A stretch of 64,000 nt of DNA from Azolla caroliniana (GCA_043228905.1 JBHGNT010000017.1:7688001-7752000); one strand, 5' to 3'. Positions 11,034-21,636 are shown, counted from the stretch's first letter. Numbers and translations are program-made. Notes: generated by a model not told the origin, from the letters alone.

Positions 11034-14000
11034 CATGGGATGTCTCTCCAATCCGATCCTCTTCCGGCATGCTTCCAGCTTGTCGGGTGTGAGCACCTTG
11101 GTCAGCATATCCGACCCGTTCTCGTCCGTGTGGACCTTCGTCAGCACGAACTCCTGGTCTTCTATCCTTTCCCGGATCCAGTGATATCTTCGCTGGATGT
11201 GCTTCGTCCGGGAGTGATAGGCCGCGTTCTTCGCAAGGTGGATGGCACTCTGACTGTCGCAGTAGAGTCGGTACTCCTCCTGCCGGATACCGAGCTCTCT
11301 AATGAAGTCCTTCATCCATATCATTTCCTTGCCGGCTTCAACAGCCGCCATGTACTCCGCCTCCGTGGTTGACAACGCAACCGTCTTCTGCAGCCTCGAC
11401 TGCCACGAAACAGCTCCCCCTGCATACGTCATCACATACCCTGATGTGGACCGGCTGGTATCTACATCAGCCGACATATCCGAATCGGTAAAGCCGTCGA
11501 GTTCGGGCTTACCGGAGCCGAATCGGAGGCACACGTTTGCCGTGCCCTTCAGGTATCGGAGTATCCACTTGACCGCGTTCCAGTGCTCTTTGCCGGGATT
11601 GCTCATGTACCGGCTCACCACTCCGACTGCGTATCCAATGTCTGGTCTTGTACACACCATTGCGTACATCAAGCTTCCGACAGCAGAGGCATATGGTACT
11701 TTCATCATGTCCTCTTTCTCAGCCTTTGTCCTGGGGCTTTGCTTGCTGGACAGCTTGCAGTTTGCCGGGAGGGTTGATCCGACCGGTCTTGCTTCCGACA
11801 TGTTGAACCGTTGAAGCACCTTTGTCACGTACTTCTCCTGTGACAGCCACAACTGCTTCTTGCTCCGGTCCCGGATGATGTACATCCCTAGTATTTGTCT
11901 CGCCGGACCCAAGTCCTTCATTGAGAAGGTTCGGTGAAGAGCCTTCTTCAGCATCCGTATCTTGACCTGGTCCCGTCCGACGATCAACATGTCGTCCACG
12001 TACAGGAGGAGTATTAGAGAGTCTCCTCCTTCGAACTTCTTCACAAACACGCAGTGGTTCGACTGCGTTTTGTGGTACCCTTCGTCGGTCATGAAGGAGT
12101 CGAACTTCCGGTACCATTGCCGGGGAGCCTGCTTCAGTCCGTAAAGGCTCTTCTTCAACCGGCATACCAGGTGCTCCTTCCCTTTCTTCTCGAATCCTTC
12201 CGGTTGCTGCATGTAGATTTCTTCATCGAGGTCACCGTGAAGGAATGCCGTCTTCACGTCCATCTGTTCTACCTCGAGGTCCATACTTGCCGCTATGCTC
12301 AGCACCGTCCGGATGGAGGTCATCTTCACTACCGGGGCAAATATCTCGTCGAAGTCGACGCCCTTCTTCTGCTGAAACCCCTTCACCACGATCCTGGCTT
12401 TGTATCTCGGGGGGTTTCCGGCATCTCCCGGTTTCAGCTTGAACACCCACTTGTTTCGAAGTGCCCGCTTTCCTTTCGGCAACTCCACAAGTTCATATGT
12501 GTGGTTCTCATGCAGGGAATCCATCTCGTCCTGCATGGCACTCAACCACCTGCGGCTCTGGGTGTCATGCTTCGCTTCCTCAAAGCTCTCCGGCTCCCCC
12601 TCGTCGGTTAGCAACACGTGCTCTGGTTCCGGAAATCTCCGGGGGGCCCTTCTCTCTCTTAGAGGATATCTCCGTTCCGGAGCTTCGGTAACCGGTTCTT
12701 CCGATTCTTCTTCTTCATCCGAATCCATTTCGGGATCGGGGCCGATTCCGGTATCGTTTTCATCTTCTTCGGCCGGTTCTGTTTCTTCACCATCTTCGGC
12801 CGGATGCTCGAGTGCTAACCGGTCCCTTGCCGGTCGGGACTGCTCCTCGTAGAGTTGATCCTCACCGGTCGACTTGGAGCTCTTCATCTTCTTCTCCGAT
12901 TCCCAGTCGGCGAGTGACTTGTCCTCCATGAAGATGATGTCTCGACTCCTGAATATCTTCTTGTCGACCGGGTCCCATACTCGGTAGCCGAACTCGTCGT
13001 CGCCGTAACCGAGGAATATGCATGGCCGGGTCTTTGGATCTAACTTTCCTCTCCGGTCCTTTGCCACATGTACGTATGCGAGACACCCGAACACCTTCAG
13101 ATGCCGGTAGGACACTTCCTTACCGGTCCACACTTTCTGCGGCGTGTCTCCGTCCAAAGGTACTGAGGGTGATCTATTTATCACATACGTCGCCGTCGAC
13201 ATTGCCTCAGCCCAAAATCCCTTGGGTAATTTCGCATGCGCCAGCATACTCCGGACCCTCTCCATTATGGTCCGGTTCATCCTCTCGGCCAGCCCGTTCA
13301 GTTCCGGCGTCTTCGGCACAGTAAACTCGAGCCGGATTCCCTTCGAGCGACAGTACTCCTGGAACTGCCCCCGGTATTCTCCTCCGTTATCCGCTCGTAC
13401 CGCTTTCAGCTTCTTGCCGGATTCTCTTTCCACCCTCGCGTGGAGTTCTTTGAAGACGGACAGTACTTGGTCCTTTGTCTTCAACGGTGCCGTCCACAGC
13501 TTCCGGCTGTGGTCATCAATGAATGTCACGAAGTACTGGGCTCCGCCATGTGACTTCGTTTCTACTTGACACACGTCTGTGTGCACCAGCTCCAACGGTC
13601 CGCTACGTCTCGTCGGTGGCCTTGAGTGGAAGGAGGTCCGGTTTTGCTTACCGGCCAGACAGTCGGTGCACTTCTCCAGGTGCACATGCTTCACTGGAAT
13701 AAGGTTGTCTTCTGCAAGCCTCCTCATCCCCTTCTCACTCATGTGGCACAGTCTCTTGTGCCACAGCTCACCGGCAGCGTCGGCTGCCACGTTCAGCTCC
13801 TCCGGACATAGCCGGGAATTCATCAGGTACAGTGTGTTGACCTTCCGGGCCCGAGCCACTATCAAGCTCCCCTTGCTGAACTTCATGACACCGTTCCGGA
13901 TGCTACCCGTGTAGCCTTCATCATCTAGCCTCCCGGCCGAAATCAGGTTCAGTCGGACCTCCGGAACGTGTCGGACATTCTTCAGCAGCATTTTGCATCC

Positions 14001-15101
14001 GGTCGGGGTTGTCAACCACACGTCTCCTATGCCGGCAATCCGGCACGTACCTTCGTTTCCCATCCGAACACAGCCATGCTCACCGGCTGTGTAGGATGAG
14101 AAGTATCTTCTCTCCGGGGTCAGGTGGAACGATGCTCCGGAATCGACCACCCAGGTCGTCTCATCGCCGGCAATGTTTAGCTCCCTCTCTTCGGTAATGA
14201 GCATTATCTCTTCTTCACTTGCCGCGAGTGCCGTCGTTCCTTTCCGGTCCTGCCCTCGCCGATCCGAACCTCTCCGGTCCGTAGCTCCCCGGTATGCACC
14301 GTTTCTCTCCGGTGACTTCTTCGAATCGGTGTCGTCGGCTCCGTTGTCCTTTCGGTAATGCCGACAATTCTTCCGGAAGTGCCCCGGCTTCCCACAGTGG
14401 AAGCACGTGGGCCTTCCTCTTGACTGCGACCGGGTCCCCGACTTCTCCCGTCTTTGCGGACTCCGGTTCCATTGTCTTCCCCGTTCCGATTCGGTAAGCA
14501 GCGCCTTCGAGTCGAAGGCCGGTTCTTTATCTCTCCGACGCGCTTCTTCGTTCAAAATACTTGTCTTTACCGTTTGCAAGGACAAGTTATCTTCGGTGCA
14601 GGAGGTGCTGAGAGTCACCACCAAGTTCTCCCAGCTTTCCGGCAATGTACACATCAGGATGATGGCTTGCATTGCATCCTCCAACGGGAACTTGATCGCC
14701 GCAAGCTGGTTCACGAATCCCATGAATGTGCTTACGTGTTCCACCATACTCTCGCCGTCCCGGTACTTGAGGTTCACTATCTTCCTCATCAGGGAGGTCC
14801 GGTTCAACGCATTTTTCCTCTCGTAGAGGCCCGACAGCTTCTTCCACATCTCATATGCGTTGGTGTCGTTCGCCACATGTTGTAGGACGCTTACATCGAC
14901 ATATTGTCGGATCGTCGCTACGGCTTTCCGGTTCAGGAGCTTCCACTCCGACTCAAGTACCCCCTTGGGTATTTCCGACCTGTCGATCGGTTCATACAGG
15001 TCCCGAACAATGAGCAGATCCTCCATCTTTATCTTCCAGTCGGCGTAGTTCTGCGCGTTCAGCACCATCATGCCCGGAGGCCCACTACCGCCGCCTTCCA
15101 T
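11025..15101 (-). CDS. copia Gag-Pol polyprotein, intact (1358 aa)
   Basis: This single polyprotein copies and integrates the element. I place the start at the ATG at 15101 (MEGGGSGPPGMM), just inside the primer site. The open frame extends 19 codons further upstream, into the LTR, but that part is not expected to be coding. In order: copia Gag domain (NYADWKIKMEDL); CCHC knuckle CFHCGKPGHFRKNC; aspartic protease WVVDSGASFHLTP; GAG-pre-integrase LWHKRLCHMSEKGM; integrase FVTFIDDHSRKLW and RADNGGEY; an acidic linker; reverse transcriptase KWVFKLKPGDAGNPPRYKAR with catalytic YVDDMLIVG; and RNase H with LSTTEAEYMA, CDSQSAIHLAKN and RTKHIQRRYHWIRE. There are no stops or shifts. The order (integrase before reverse transcriptase) is diagnostic of Ty1/copia. 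The ORF's stop overlaps the polypurine tract. Confidence 0.95.
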   Translation of the reverse strand: MEGGGSGPPGMMVLNAQNYADWKIKMEDLLIVRDLYEPIDRSEIPKGVLESEWKLLNRKAVATIRQYVDVSVLQHVANDTNAYEMWKKLSGLYERKNALNRTSLMRKIVNLKYRDGESMVEHVSTFMGFVNQLAAIKFPLEDAMQAIILMCTLPESWENLVVTLSTSCTEDNLSLQTVKTSILNEEARRRDKEPAFDSKALLTESERGRQWNRSPQRREKSGTRSQSRGRPTCFHCGKPGHFRKNCRHYRKDNGADDTDSKKSPERNGAYRGATDRRGSDRRGQDRKGTTALAASEEEIMLITEERELNIAGDETTWVVDSGASFHLTPERRYFSSYTAGEHGCVRMGNEGTCRIAGIGDVWLTTPTGCKMLLKNVRHVPEVRLNLISAGRLDDEGYTGSIRNGVMKFSKGSLIVARARKVNTLYLMNSRLCPEELNVAADAAGELWHKRLCHMSEKGMRRLAEDNLIPVKHVHLEKCTDCLAGKQNRTSFHSRPPTRRSGPLELVHTDVCQVETKSHGGAQYFVTFIDDHSRKLWTAPLKTKDQVLSVFKELHARVERESGKKLKAVRADNGGEYRGQFQEYCRSKGIRLEFTVPKTPELNGLAERMNRTIMERVRSMLAHAKLPKGFWAEAMSTATYVINRSPSVPLDGDTPQKVWTGKEVSYRHLKVFGCLAYVHVAKDRRGKLDPKTRPCIFLGYGDDEFGYRVWDPVDKKIFRSRDIIFMEDKSLADWESEKKMKSSKSTGEDQLYEEQSRPARDRLALEHPAEDGEETEPAEEDENDTGIGPDPEMDSDEEEESEEPVTEAPERRYPLRERRAPRRFPEPEHVLLTDEGEPESFEEAKHDTQSRRWLSAMQDEMDSLHENHTYELVELPKGKRALRNKWVFKLKPGDAGNPPRYKARIVVKGFQQKKGVDFDEIFAPVVKMTSIRTVLSIAASMDLEVEQMDVKTAFLHGDLDEEIYMQQPEGFEKKGKEHLVCRLKKSLYGLKQAPRQWYRKFDSFMTDEGYHKTQSNHCVFVKKFEGGDSLILLLYVDDMLIVGRDQVKIRMLKKALHRTFSMKDLGPARQILGMYIIRDRSKKQLWLSQEKYVTKVLQRFNMSEARPVGSTLPANCKLSSKQSPRTKAEKEDMMKVPYASAVGSLMYAMVCTRPDIGYAVGVVSRYMSNPGKEHWNAVKWILRYLKGTANVCLRFGSGKPELDGFTDSDMSADVDTSRSTSGYVMTYAGGAVSWQSRLQKTVALSTTEAEYMAAVEAGKEMIWMKDFIRELGIRQEEYRLYCDSQSAIHLAKNAAYHSRTKHIQRRYHWIRERIEDQEFVLTKVHTDENGSDMLTKVLTPDKLEACRKRIGLERHPMPK

Positions 15102-15117
15102 TTTCTGTGTTACCGTC

Positions 15118-15129
15118 GCTCTGATACCA
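15118..15129 (-). other. primer-binding site of element F
   Basis: On the minus strand this reads TGGTATCAGAGC, three bases inside the 5' LTR. It is identical to the initiator tRNA-Met primer site of the other copia copies here. Confidence 0.9.
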
Positions 15130-15132
15130 GTT

Positions 15133-15803
15133 TGTTGAAAAACAGTGCTCGGCCACAACCGAGGAATGGGACCAACTCACAGAAAACAGGAAATAGACAA
15201 TGCACAAAACAATAGAGAGAAAGGTACACTGGATGTTTTACGTGGAAAACCCTAAATGGGAAAAAACCACGGGAGTCCTCAAACTCCAACTATCACTATG
15301 AACAGGGATGTACACTGGTGAAGCTACAAGGCAACAACCTTGAGCTCACTGTCTTCGCCACAGGCGGCGGTAATACACAGAGGCAACGACCTCTTCGTCT
15401 CTCACTCTCTCTCTCGGCTGCTCTCACTTCTCTCTCTCGGCTGCTCTCACTTCTCATGAAAAATGAGCAACAGCCTAAAAACTGTTTGCCCTAAGTCATA
15501 TTTATACATATATGACTTTCGGGCTATTTACAAATATAGCCTCAAGGGCTCTTAGCAAACATATTCACAGATATGTCCCTGCATCCGGATCTCTCTCCGG
15601 GTACATCCGTCATCCGGCTCCGTAGCCGGGGTCTTCATCATCCGGATCCGTATCCGGGTACTCTTCATCATCCGGATCCGCATCCGGGTACTCTTCATCC
15701 GGCTTCATGCCGGGTACTCTTCATCATCCGGTTCCGTAACCGCAACCGGGCTTGCCGTCATTCATCTCCGGACATCCCATCCGGAGGGACCGTAATCCCA
15801 ACA
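15133..15803 (-). repeat. 5' LTR of element F
   Basis: A 671-bp copy that reads the same as the 3' LTR. The promoter palindromes lie at about 15495-15516 (including the TATA word), 15522-15541 and 15559-15576. Confidence 0.95.
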
Positions 15804-16376
15804 GTTTCTAAAGTAGTTATTGTACCATTTCTTGGGCTAAAAGTCCCACTCTACCCAAATTGTAGTCTTAGTGTGAACTCATCCTCAAAGTTAGGGCTTA
15901 GTTAATCTAATTATAAATATGTGGAACTGAGTCTTCTAAAGGAATTCGGCGGGATTTGAATGACAATTGTCTATTTAGCTCTCAAACTGTGTAATTGTCT
16001 CTTCTCTATTTTTGTCTCCGTCTTTGATCTTTGAGATTAATAGTGCACCATTCTACCAATTTCATGTTTTCCAACTCTATTCCACAAGATCCATACACAT
16101 TTCCACACCAGTCAGCCAACCTCACACATCATGGCCGACCAAGACACACTTAGTGTCATCAACTGGTATCAGAGCGACCTTGGAACTGAGCAACATCAAC
16201 ACAAGTAGAAAAACTATTCTGAAGGAAAGAACTAGAAAAGCATCAATACCTCCATAAGAACTATGGCTTTGACATCTAGCACAAGCTGTGAGATTAGGTA
16301 GTTTGATGGCAAAAATTTTGCCCTATGGAAGGAAATGATGTAGGATGTGTTCATGATTAGACGCTAGATAGAGGCT

Positions 16377-16776
16377 TGTAAAAAGATATGATTGCGGAAG
16401 AATATAGACACGGTTTTAATGGTAACCTGACACGTGAGAGACAAAGAGAGCAGAACAGTAAACTCTATTTCAAAATAATAACACTATGTACATACAATGT
16501 GCTCAGTGAGCACTTTTATACAAGTCCTTACACGAACTGATAGAAGTACTAACATGTACTTCAATGCTCATACAAGACACTAACACTGACTCCCAAAAAT
16601 ATGCCTACGTATTAGGCTAGATTTGTAGGCCTCTAACGGCCTACCGGTCTGGCTCTCCAATCCTGCTCCTTGTTTCGGATACCATCCGAACACTGATCCG
16701 ATTCTCCGTTCCGCATACCGATCCGACTATGGCTTATTTAGCCAATACGGATCCGGTTGAGCTTATCCGCTCAACA
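16377..16776 (-). repeat. 3' LTR of element D
   Basis: About 400 bp. The plus strand starts TGTAAAAAGATATGATTGCGG-like and ends CTCAACA, directly followed by CTCCCCCACAAGCTC, which is the polypurine tract read in reverse. It is similar in layout to the 33328 LTR (element H). Confidence 0.75.
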
Positions 16777-17131
16777 CTCCCCCACAAGCTCAACTTGAGG
16801 TTAGATCGTTGTGACAATGTTTGTGGTAGCCGACCCTCTCGTTTGGCTCCTCCTCGCGTCCTCCCGCCTGGCTCGCGCTCCTCGTCCGGTCTGGTTCGTC
16901 TTCTCGCGACACGTCTGGTTCCACGCTCCTCGACCTTCTCAGTTGACTTGTCAGCTCCTTCATTGTTCCGACTCCGGTGCGTCTCGACCCGTCGGTTCCT
17001 CCGTGTCAGTGTTGACTTCCGCTACCTCCTTGTCCGTTTGGCCTTTAGTTGATTCGGCTCCTCCGAATTGGGTGCATCCGATTCATTCTAGTTGTTGTCC
17101 GAATTGGATGTCTCCAATTCGTCCTCAATCT

Positions 17132-20100
17132 TCAGACCTTCATGACATCGGACCATGTCCATGTCTTGGTCTTCCCGAATTTGCCTCCCCCTTTTTCAGT
17201 TGGCTTCGGCTTGGGCTCTCCGTTCCGGTGGCTCCCCTTGTGTTCGGTCTCGGCATCTTTAGTCATCCCGTGCACTCCGAATTCTTTAGTCGAGGCGTAA
17301 TCAAAATCAGTTTCAAACTCGTCTTTTCGGTCGTCTTCCTCATTCCTCCTTTCAGTCCTCCCCCTCAAGTTCGACTTATCGAAGTACTGCACACCCAATG
17401 CACTGGAAAATTGCCACAACTTGTCTAAGCTGAGGGGTTTGGTGAGGATATCAGCCACCTGCCGGTTTGTCGAAACATACACTAGTTCCACTTCACCCGA
17501 GAGAACACGCTCATGAACAAAATGATAGTGCACCTCGATGTGCTTAGTTCGGGCGTGAAAGACGGGGTTCTTAGCCAACTAGATGTTGCTGAGGTTATCG
17601 CAATAGATCACCGTCGCATCGGATACCTCCACCCATAGATCCTTTAGGAGCCTCTTGAGCCATATGGCTTCGCATGTCGCGAAAATTGCTCCTCACTACT
17701 GGGCCTCAGTGCTCGACAGTGCAACTGTCGGCTACTTCTTACTACTCCAAGCGACCGCAATGCTCCCAAGTGAAAATGCATATCCAGATGTAGACCTACG
17801 GTCACCGGCATTTCTGGCCCAATCGGCATCCGTGTAGCCAACAAATTGTTCGGCTACACCAGTTCGATACAACAACCCCTTGTCATTAGTGCCACTAACG
17901 TACATCAATATTCGGTGCGTGCATTGAAGGTGCTCCATGGTCAGATGCGTCATAAATTCACTTATCAATCCGGCCGGATAACTAAGGTATGGTTGTGTGA
18001 TGGTCATATATATAAGGCTTCCGACTATTTGTCGGAACCTTTTTGGGTTGCATGCCGTTCCGGAGTCGGGGCGAAGCTTCACATTCCGGTCTAGAGGAGT
18101 CAAGACGGATTTGCATTCCGTCATACCGAATTTGATTAACATACATAGCACATAGTGGCATTGACCGATTAGTATGCCTTCAAGGATTCGGATCACTTCG
18201 ATCCCGAGGAAGTAATGAAGGTCTCCTAGATCCTTCATTTCGAATGATGCCGTGATCTTCGTGTTCCAGGCTCGCGGGGCTTGCTTAAGTCCGTAGAGGG
18301 ACTTCTTCAATCCGCAAACGGCTGATGTGTTCATTCTGGACTGAAATCTGGGGAGCTGAACCATATACACCTGTTCCGCAAGATCACTTTGTAGGAACAC
18401 GTTCTTTACATCCATCTGATGTAGATGCCACCCCTTTGTTGCTGCCACTGCAAGCAAGACACAGACAATCATCATCTTTGCGACTGGCGTGAACGTCTCA
18501 TTGTAGTCGATGTTGTGTTGTTGTGCGTAGCCCTTGGCCACTAACCGGGCATTGTTCCGGTTGACGGAGCCGTCAGTTTTGTATTTGACCTTGTATACCC
18601 ATGGGCAACCCACCGGCTTCACCCCTTTCGGTACATCGACTAAATTCCATGTCACATTTTCCATGAGTGCGTGCATCTCTTCCTCCATGGCCTTCCGCCA
18701 GTTCGGATCCTTAGTCGCTTCTGCGTAGCTCTCGGGCTCCCACACGGCTACCTCCTTCACCATGTACGCATAATGATGCACCATATACTCATTGTACCCG
18801 TACCTTTTCACGGGGTTTTTCTAGCGGGTGGATCAATGCAATTCCTGATTCGCCATTTCGTGGCTGTCTTGGTGTACACGGACTTCTCTTCCAAAGATCC
18901 GTTGCTATTTTGTCGAAGTTGGATCCACTCTGATCTGACTCATCTCTGCCGGTGTTTTACTCTGACATCTTCTTCTTCCCTTTATCTCTGCGCATGAACC
19001 GTCTCCTCAGCTTCTTGTGCGAGCAGAGCATGGCCGAGTCGTCACTACTCGCCGGCGCCGGCTCATCATTCGGTTGACCACTCCGGCTCAACTGGTCCGG
19101 ATTCGGTCCACTCATCCGGAGAGAAGTCGGACTATCCGATTGTTCGGATTTCGTGACACTTCTCGGCTCGGGTTTGTGTGGAGAGAAGTACCAAGATGCC
19201 AATTCATCAAAAACCACATCTTGACTGACTATGACCGCTTTCGATTGGGGGTTATAACACTTATAACCCTTCTGTTCATCCGAGTAGCCGATGAGAATTC
19301 ACTTTTCGGCTTTCGCGTCTAACTTCCTCATTTTTCTTCGGTACATGGACATATGTAATGCTACCGAACACCGGAAGGTGTGCCAAATTCGGCTTCCGCT
19401 CGAAATACAGTTCGTGCAGCGACACCTTTGTCCATGAGGCAGATATCCAATTCTAGATGTAGACGGTTGTCCGACTTGGTTTGGCCCAATAAAACTTGGG
19501 CATGCTTTTCTCCTTAAGCATCTCCCTTGCCACTTCTACTAGCGTCCTATTTCGACGCTCGGCCATGTCGTTCTGCTCCGGCGTGTATCTGCAAGAGAAT
19601 TCTAGTTGGATTCCCTTCATCTGTAGATAGCTCGTGAACTAGCTGAAAAAGCACTCTTTTTCGCCATTTGATCTCAAACTCTTGATCTTTCTTCCGGTAT
19701 CTCGTTCGACAAGGTTCTTCAAATCCCGGAAAAATGAGAAGACTTCGCTTTTCTTCTTGATTAGATAGATTGAAGTGTGTCGGGTGAAATCGTCGATGAA
19801 GGAGACAAAATACTAACTACCACTAATGCTCATGTTTTGTGCCGGTCCCCAGACATCCGAATGGATGAGATCAAGCCGATTCCGACCCCGATTCTTCCCA
19901 TTGGGGAACGGAATCCTATGCTGCTTCTCGAGCTAGCAAGCATCACATATTTGGCCTTTCCGGCCACTGAACTTCGGCAGTCCGGAAACTACGTGTTTCG
20001 ACTACAACTCCTAAAGCTTCCGAAAATTGATGTGGCTGATCCACTTGTGCCACAGGTTGATGTCCGATTCGACCTTCTGCCCTTTCACAAACATAGTGGT

Positions 20101-20827
20101 GCCAACATCATTCTTTTTTAGGATAAAACATCCTCCCGTCTCAGCGCCCTTGTGCGATGACTTTGCCCTCTTCGTTGATGAACCACCCGAGGTGTGTGAA
20201 CTGAACCTGCATGCCTTGATCGACATGTTTGAGGGGAACCTCTCCAATGTGCTCGATGGTATGCGGGATGTCGTCTTTGGTTTCGATCACCCCCGATTGT
20301 TCCGGTTTTTCTAGATAAGCAAACACTCCGTGTGGCTTGTCATATGGTTTGACGCTCCAGAATCAACATACCATACCTCATTCGGTTTCGAGGTGCTTGT
20401 CTTCATCGAATTGGCCTTGTGTTTCATCACAAAGGCGTAGTGCGAGCTTTGCCAGTTTCCCCGTCCGGCCTTACCGGATCCGGATTTGTCCAAATCGGCG
20501 CGCTTCTTCCAGCACTTGCTCTTTGTGTGGCCCTTCCGGCCAGAGTACCAACATTCCGTTGCGGTCTTCTCTTGCCGGTTCCCGGCACTGCCTTGACTCC
20601 CCCTGCTTGTGGAGGGTCTGGAACTGTCGTCGGCACCATCGTTGTGCTTCTTATTCTGCTCTTGTAGGCCGCTTCCACCGCGTGCCAATCTACCTCATCC
20701 GGCACGACCACAGGGACGATCGGCCTCCGTGTACAACATCCTGTTGTCGGTGTGTGTGCTCGTTGATGCACCCGCGTGGTTCTCCTCTACAAGGAGCATC
20801 GATTGTAAGTCGAAAAATGAGGGCATT
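17132..20827 (-). pseudogene. gag-pol remains of element D
   Basis: Reading down the minus strand from 20827: Gag tail (MLLVEENHAGA), the zinc knuckle region with CWYSGRKGHTKSKC (the second knuckle Cys is replaced by Ser), protease VWYVDSGASNHMT (near 20350), degraded integrase (about 20000-19400), and reverse transcriptase in one open piece at 18811-17732. RNase H continues to about 17580-17335, followed by a charged tail ending near 17135. Frames shift several times and stops are frequent. Inside the 18811-17732 piece the reverse transcriptase is joined in frame from RAWNTKI to TASFEMKDLG. This removes the YVDD catalytic segment. Confidence 0.8.
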
Positions 20828-20934
20828 GTGTTACTATATATTTAATGTATGGATTCTATGTTGCTTACTACATATTTATTAACTTGTTTCGATTCAATTA
20901 TACAATAGGGTTAAAACAAACATAACTTGTACCC

Positions 20935-21636
20935 CAGGTGATCGAATGGTGAGCATTGTGGAGCACATGTGCATGGCCTACTACAATGCAATTTCTAAGA
21001 AGAAGGCTCGGGCACATGTTAATGAGTGGAACATTGTCAACTATATCATGTGCCCAGCTATAACGAAGAAATTGTGCCATGTGTCTAGCGATAAGAGTTT
21101 AGTAAACCCTTATCAAAAGCCCCAACGATTGATTAATCGATTGATCGAGTTGTTCTCGAACCCTGATGATTGGGTTCTCGACTTTTTTTCTGGAACATGT
21201 AATCTCATAAGTTTCATCAATTTTTTTAAAAATGAAATATTATTTCTTGTCATGTTTTCTTACTTTTGTATGTGTGATTGTTTATTTAGGAACGACGACT
21301 GCATGTGCTCTTAAACTGTTCAGGAACTGTGTCACATTAGAAAAGGACCCCGACCAAGTCAATTTTATTAAGATGAGGATCCAAGGCATCTGGGATTGTC
21401 CAGACCAGGACCAAGAGGTTGGGGCAAAGCATATCAATGAAACATAGATGTTTTAGTTGGCCTCCAGAGAGCCGATGGAACCTATAGACGAGGAAGGAGG
21501 CGACCTTGTTGACCTTGACAATGCACCGGGTTCTGATCATATACAAGATTCAGCTGAGGAGACATAACATGTTGATGTAGCACCACTGTCAGCTAATCTT
21601 GGAGAGTAGCCTGTTCCAGACCTCCTAATGGAGTGA
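20935..21636 (+). pseudogene. DNA N4/N6-type methyltransferase pseudogene (beta-class, partial)
   Basis: The frame from ATG 20946 encodes SIVEHMCMAYYNAISKKK, then NPYQKPQRLINRLIELFSNP, then DDWVLDFFSGT. After about 97 inserted bases, TTTACALKLFRNCVTLEKDP follows. This is the typical core of N4-cytosine/N6-adenine DNA methyltransferases: a KP-containing helix (motif X), the SAM-binding DxFxGTxTT loop (motif I), then an acidic residue closing the next strand (motif II). The catalytic D/S-P-P-Y/W part would lie upstream and is absent. It is cut off by element D or lies in a lost exon; a plausible splice acceptor (TTGTACCCCAG, ending 20939) precedes the fragment. Downstream the frame runs on through TAG 21445, TAG 21454, TAA 21565 and TAG 21607 to TGA 21634, with an acidic tail (EPIDEEGGDLVDLD). 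The 97-base interruption lies between two GGAAC copies (21192, 21289) and cannot be spliced in frame by GT-AG as it stands. Confidence 0.65.

Larger units (their letters stand above)
10344..15803 (-). mobile_element. complete young Ty1/copia retrotransposon F
   Basis: Two 671-bp LTRs (10344-11014 and 15133-15803) start TGTTGAAAAACAG and end CCGTAATCCCAACA on the plus strand, and read as identical side by side. The element is flanked by a perfect 5-bp target duplication, GTTTC, at 10339-10343 and 15804-15808. The primer site, the polypurine tract and one uninterrupted polyprotein ORF are all present, on the minus strand. All parts needed for autonomous transposition are visible, so it inserted recently, into the LTR of element E. 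Confidence 0.95.
10290..16376 (+). mobile_element. copia element E: 5' LTR and gag start, split by element F
   Basis: The sequence on both sides of element F joins into one LTR. It runs from about 10290-10343 and continues from 15809 to 16161. Two bases later (16164-16175) comes the primer site TGGTATCAGAGC, then an ATG at 16263 opening a copia Gag (FDGKNFALWKEMM). Three in-frame TAG codons (16299, 16341, 16365) break the reading frame in just 35 codons. At 16377 it is cut off by the LTR of element D. The left border (TGTTACACTAC at 10290) is tentative because no second LTR copy is present. Confidence 0.65.
16377..20827 (-). mobile_element. 5'-truncated copia element D
   Basis: This minus-strand copia keeps its 3' LTR (about 16377-16776, sense start TGTTGAGCGG) and most of gag-pol. 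It ends abruptly at about 20827 within gag and has no 5' LTR. It sits in the gag of element E on the left and abuts the methyltransferase pseudogene on the right. It belongs with C and H to one family, distinct from F, sharing HYHFVRERVLSGEVEL-type RNase H ends. Confidence 0.85.

Noticed and set aside
11040-14885. Many plus-strand ORFs of 60-185 codons across element F
   Set aside because: They are antisense shadows of the intact minus-strand copia polyprotein. Codon composition explains their length.
16811-17428. Plus-strand ORF of 205 codons rich in Leu, Ser and Pro
   Set aside because: It overlaps the minus-strand end of element D and resembles no protein. It is best explained as antisense to a low-complexity tail.
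20935-21636. Bacterial contamination or chimeric assembly as source of the methyltransferase
   Set aside because: The fragment is AT-rich like its surroundings, has an intron-like border and decays by the same C-to-T stops as neighbouring repeats. I judge it genomic, though raw reads should confirm.
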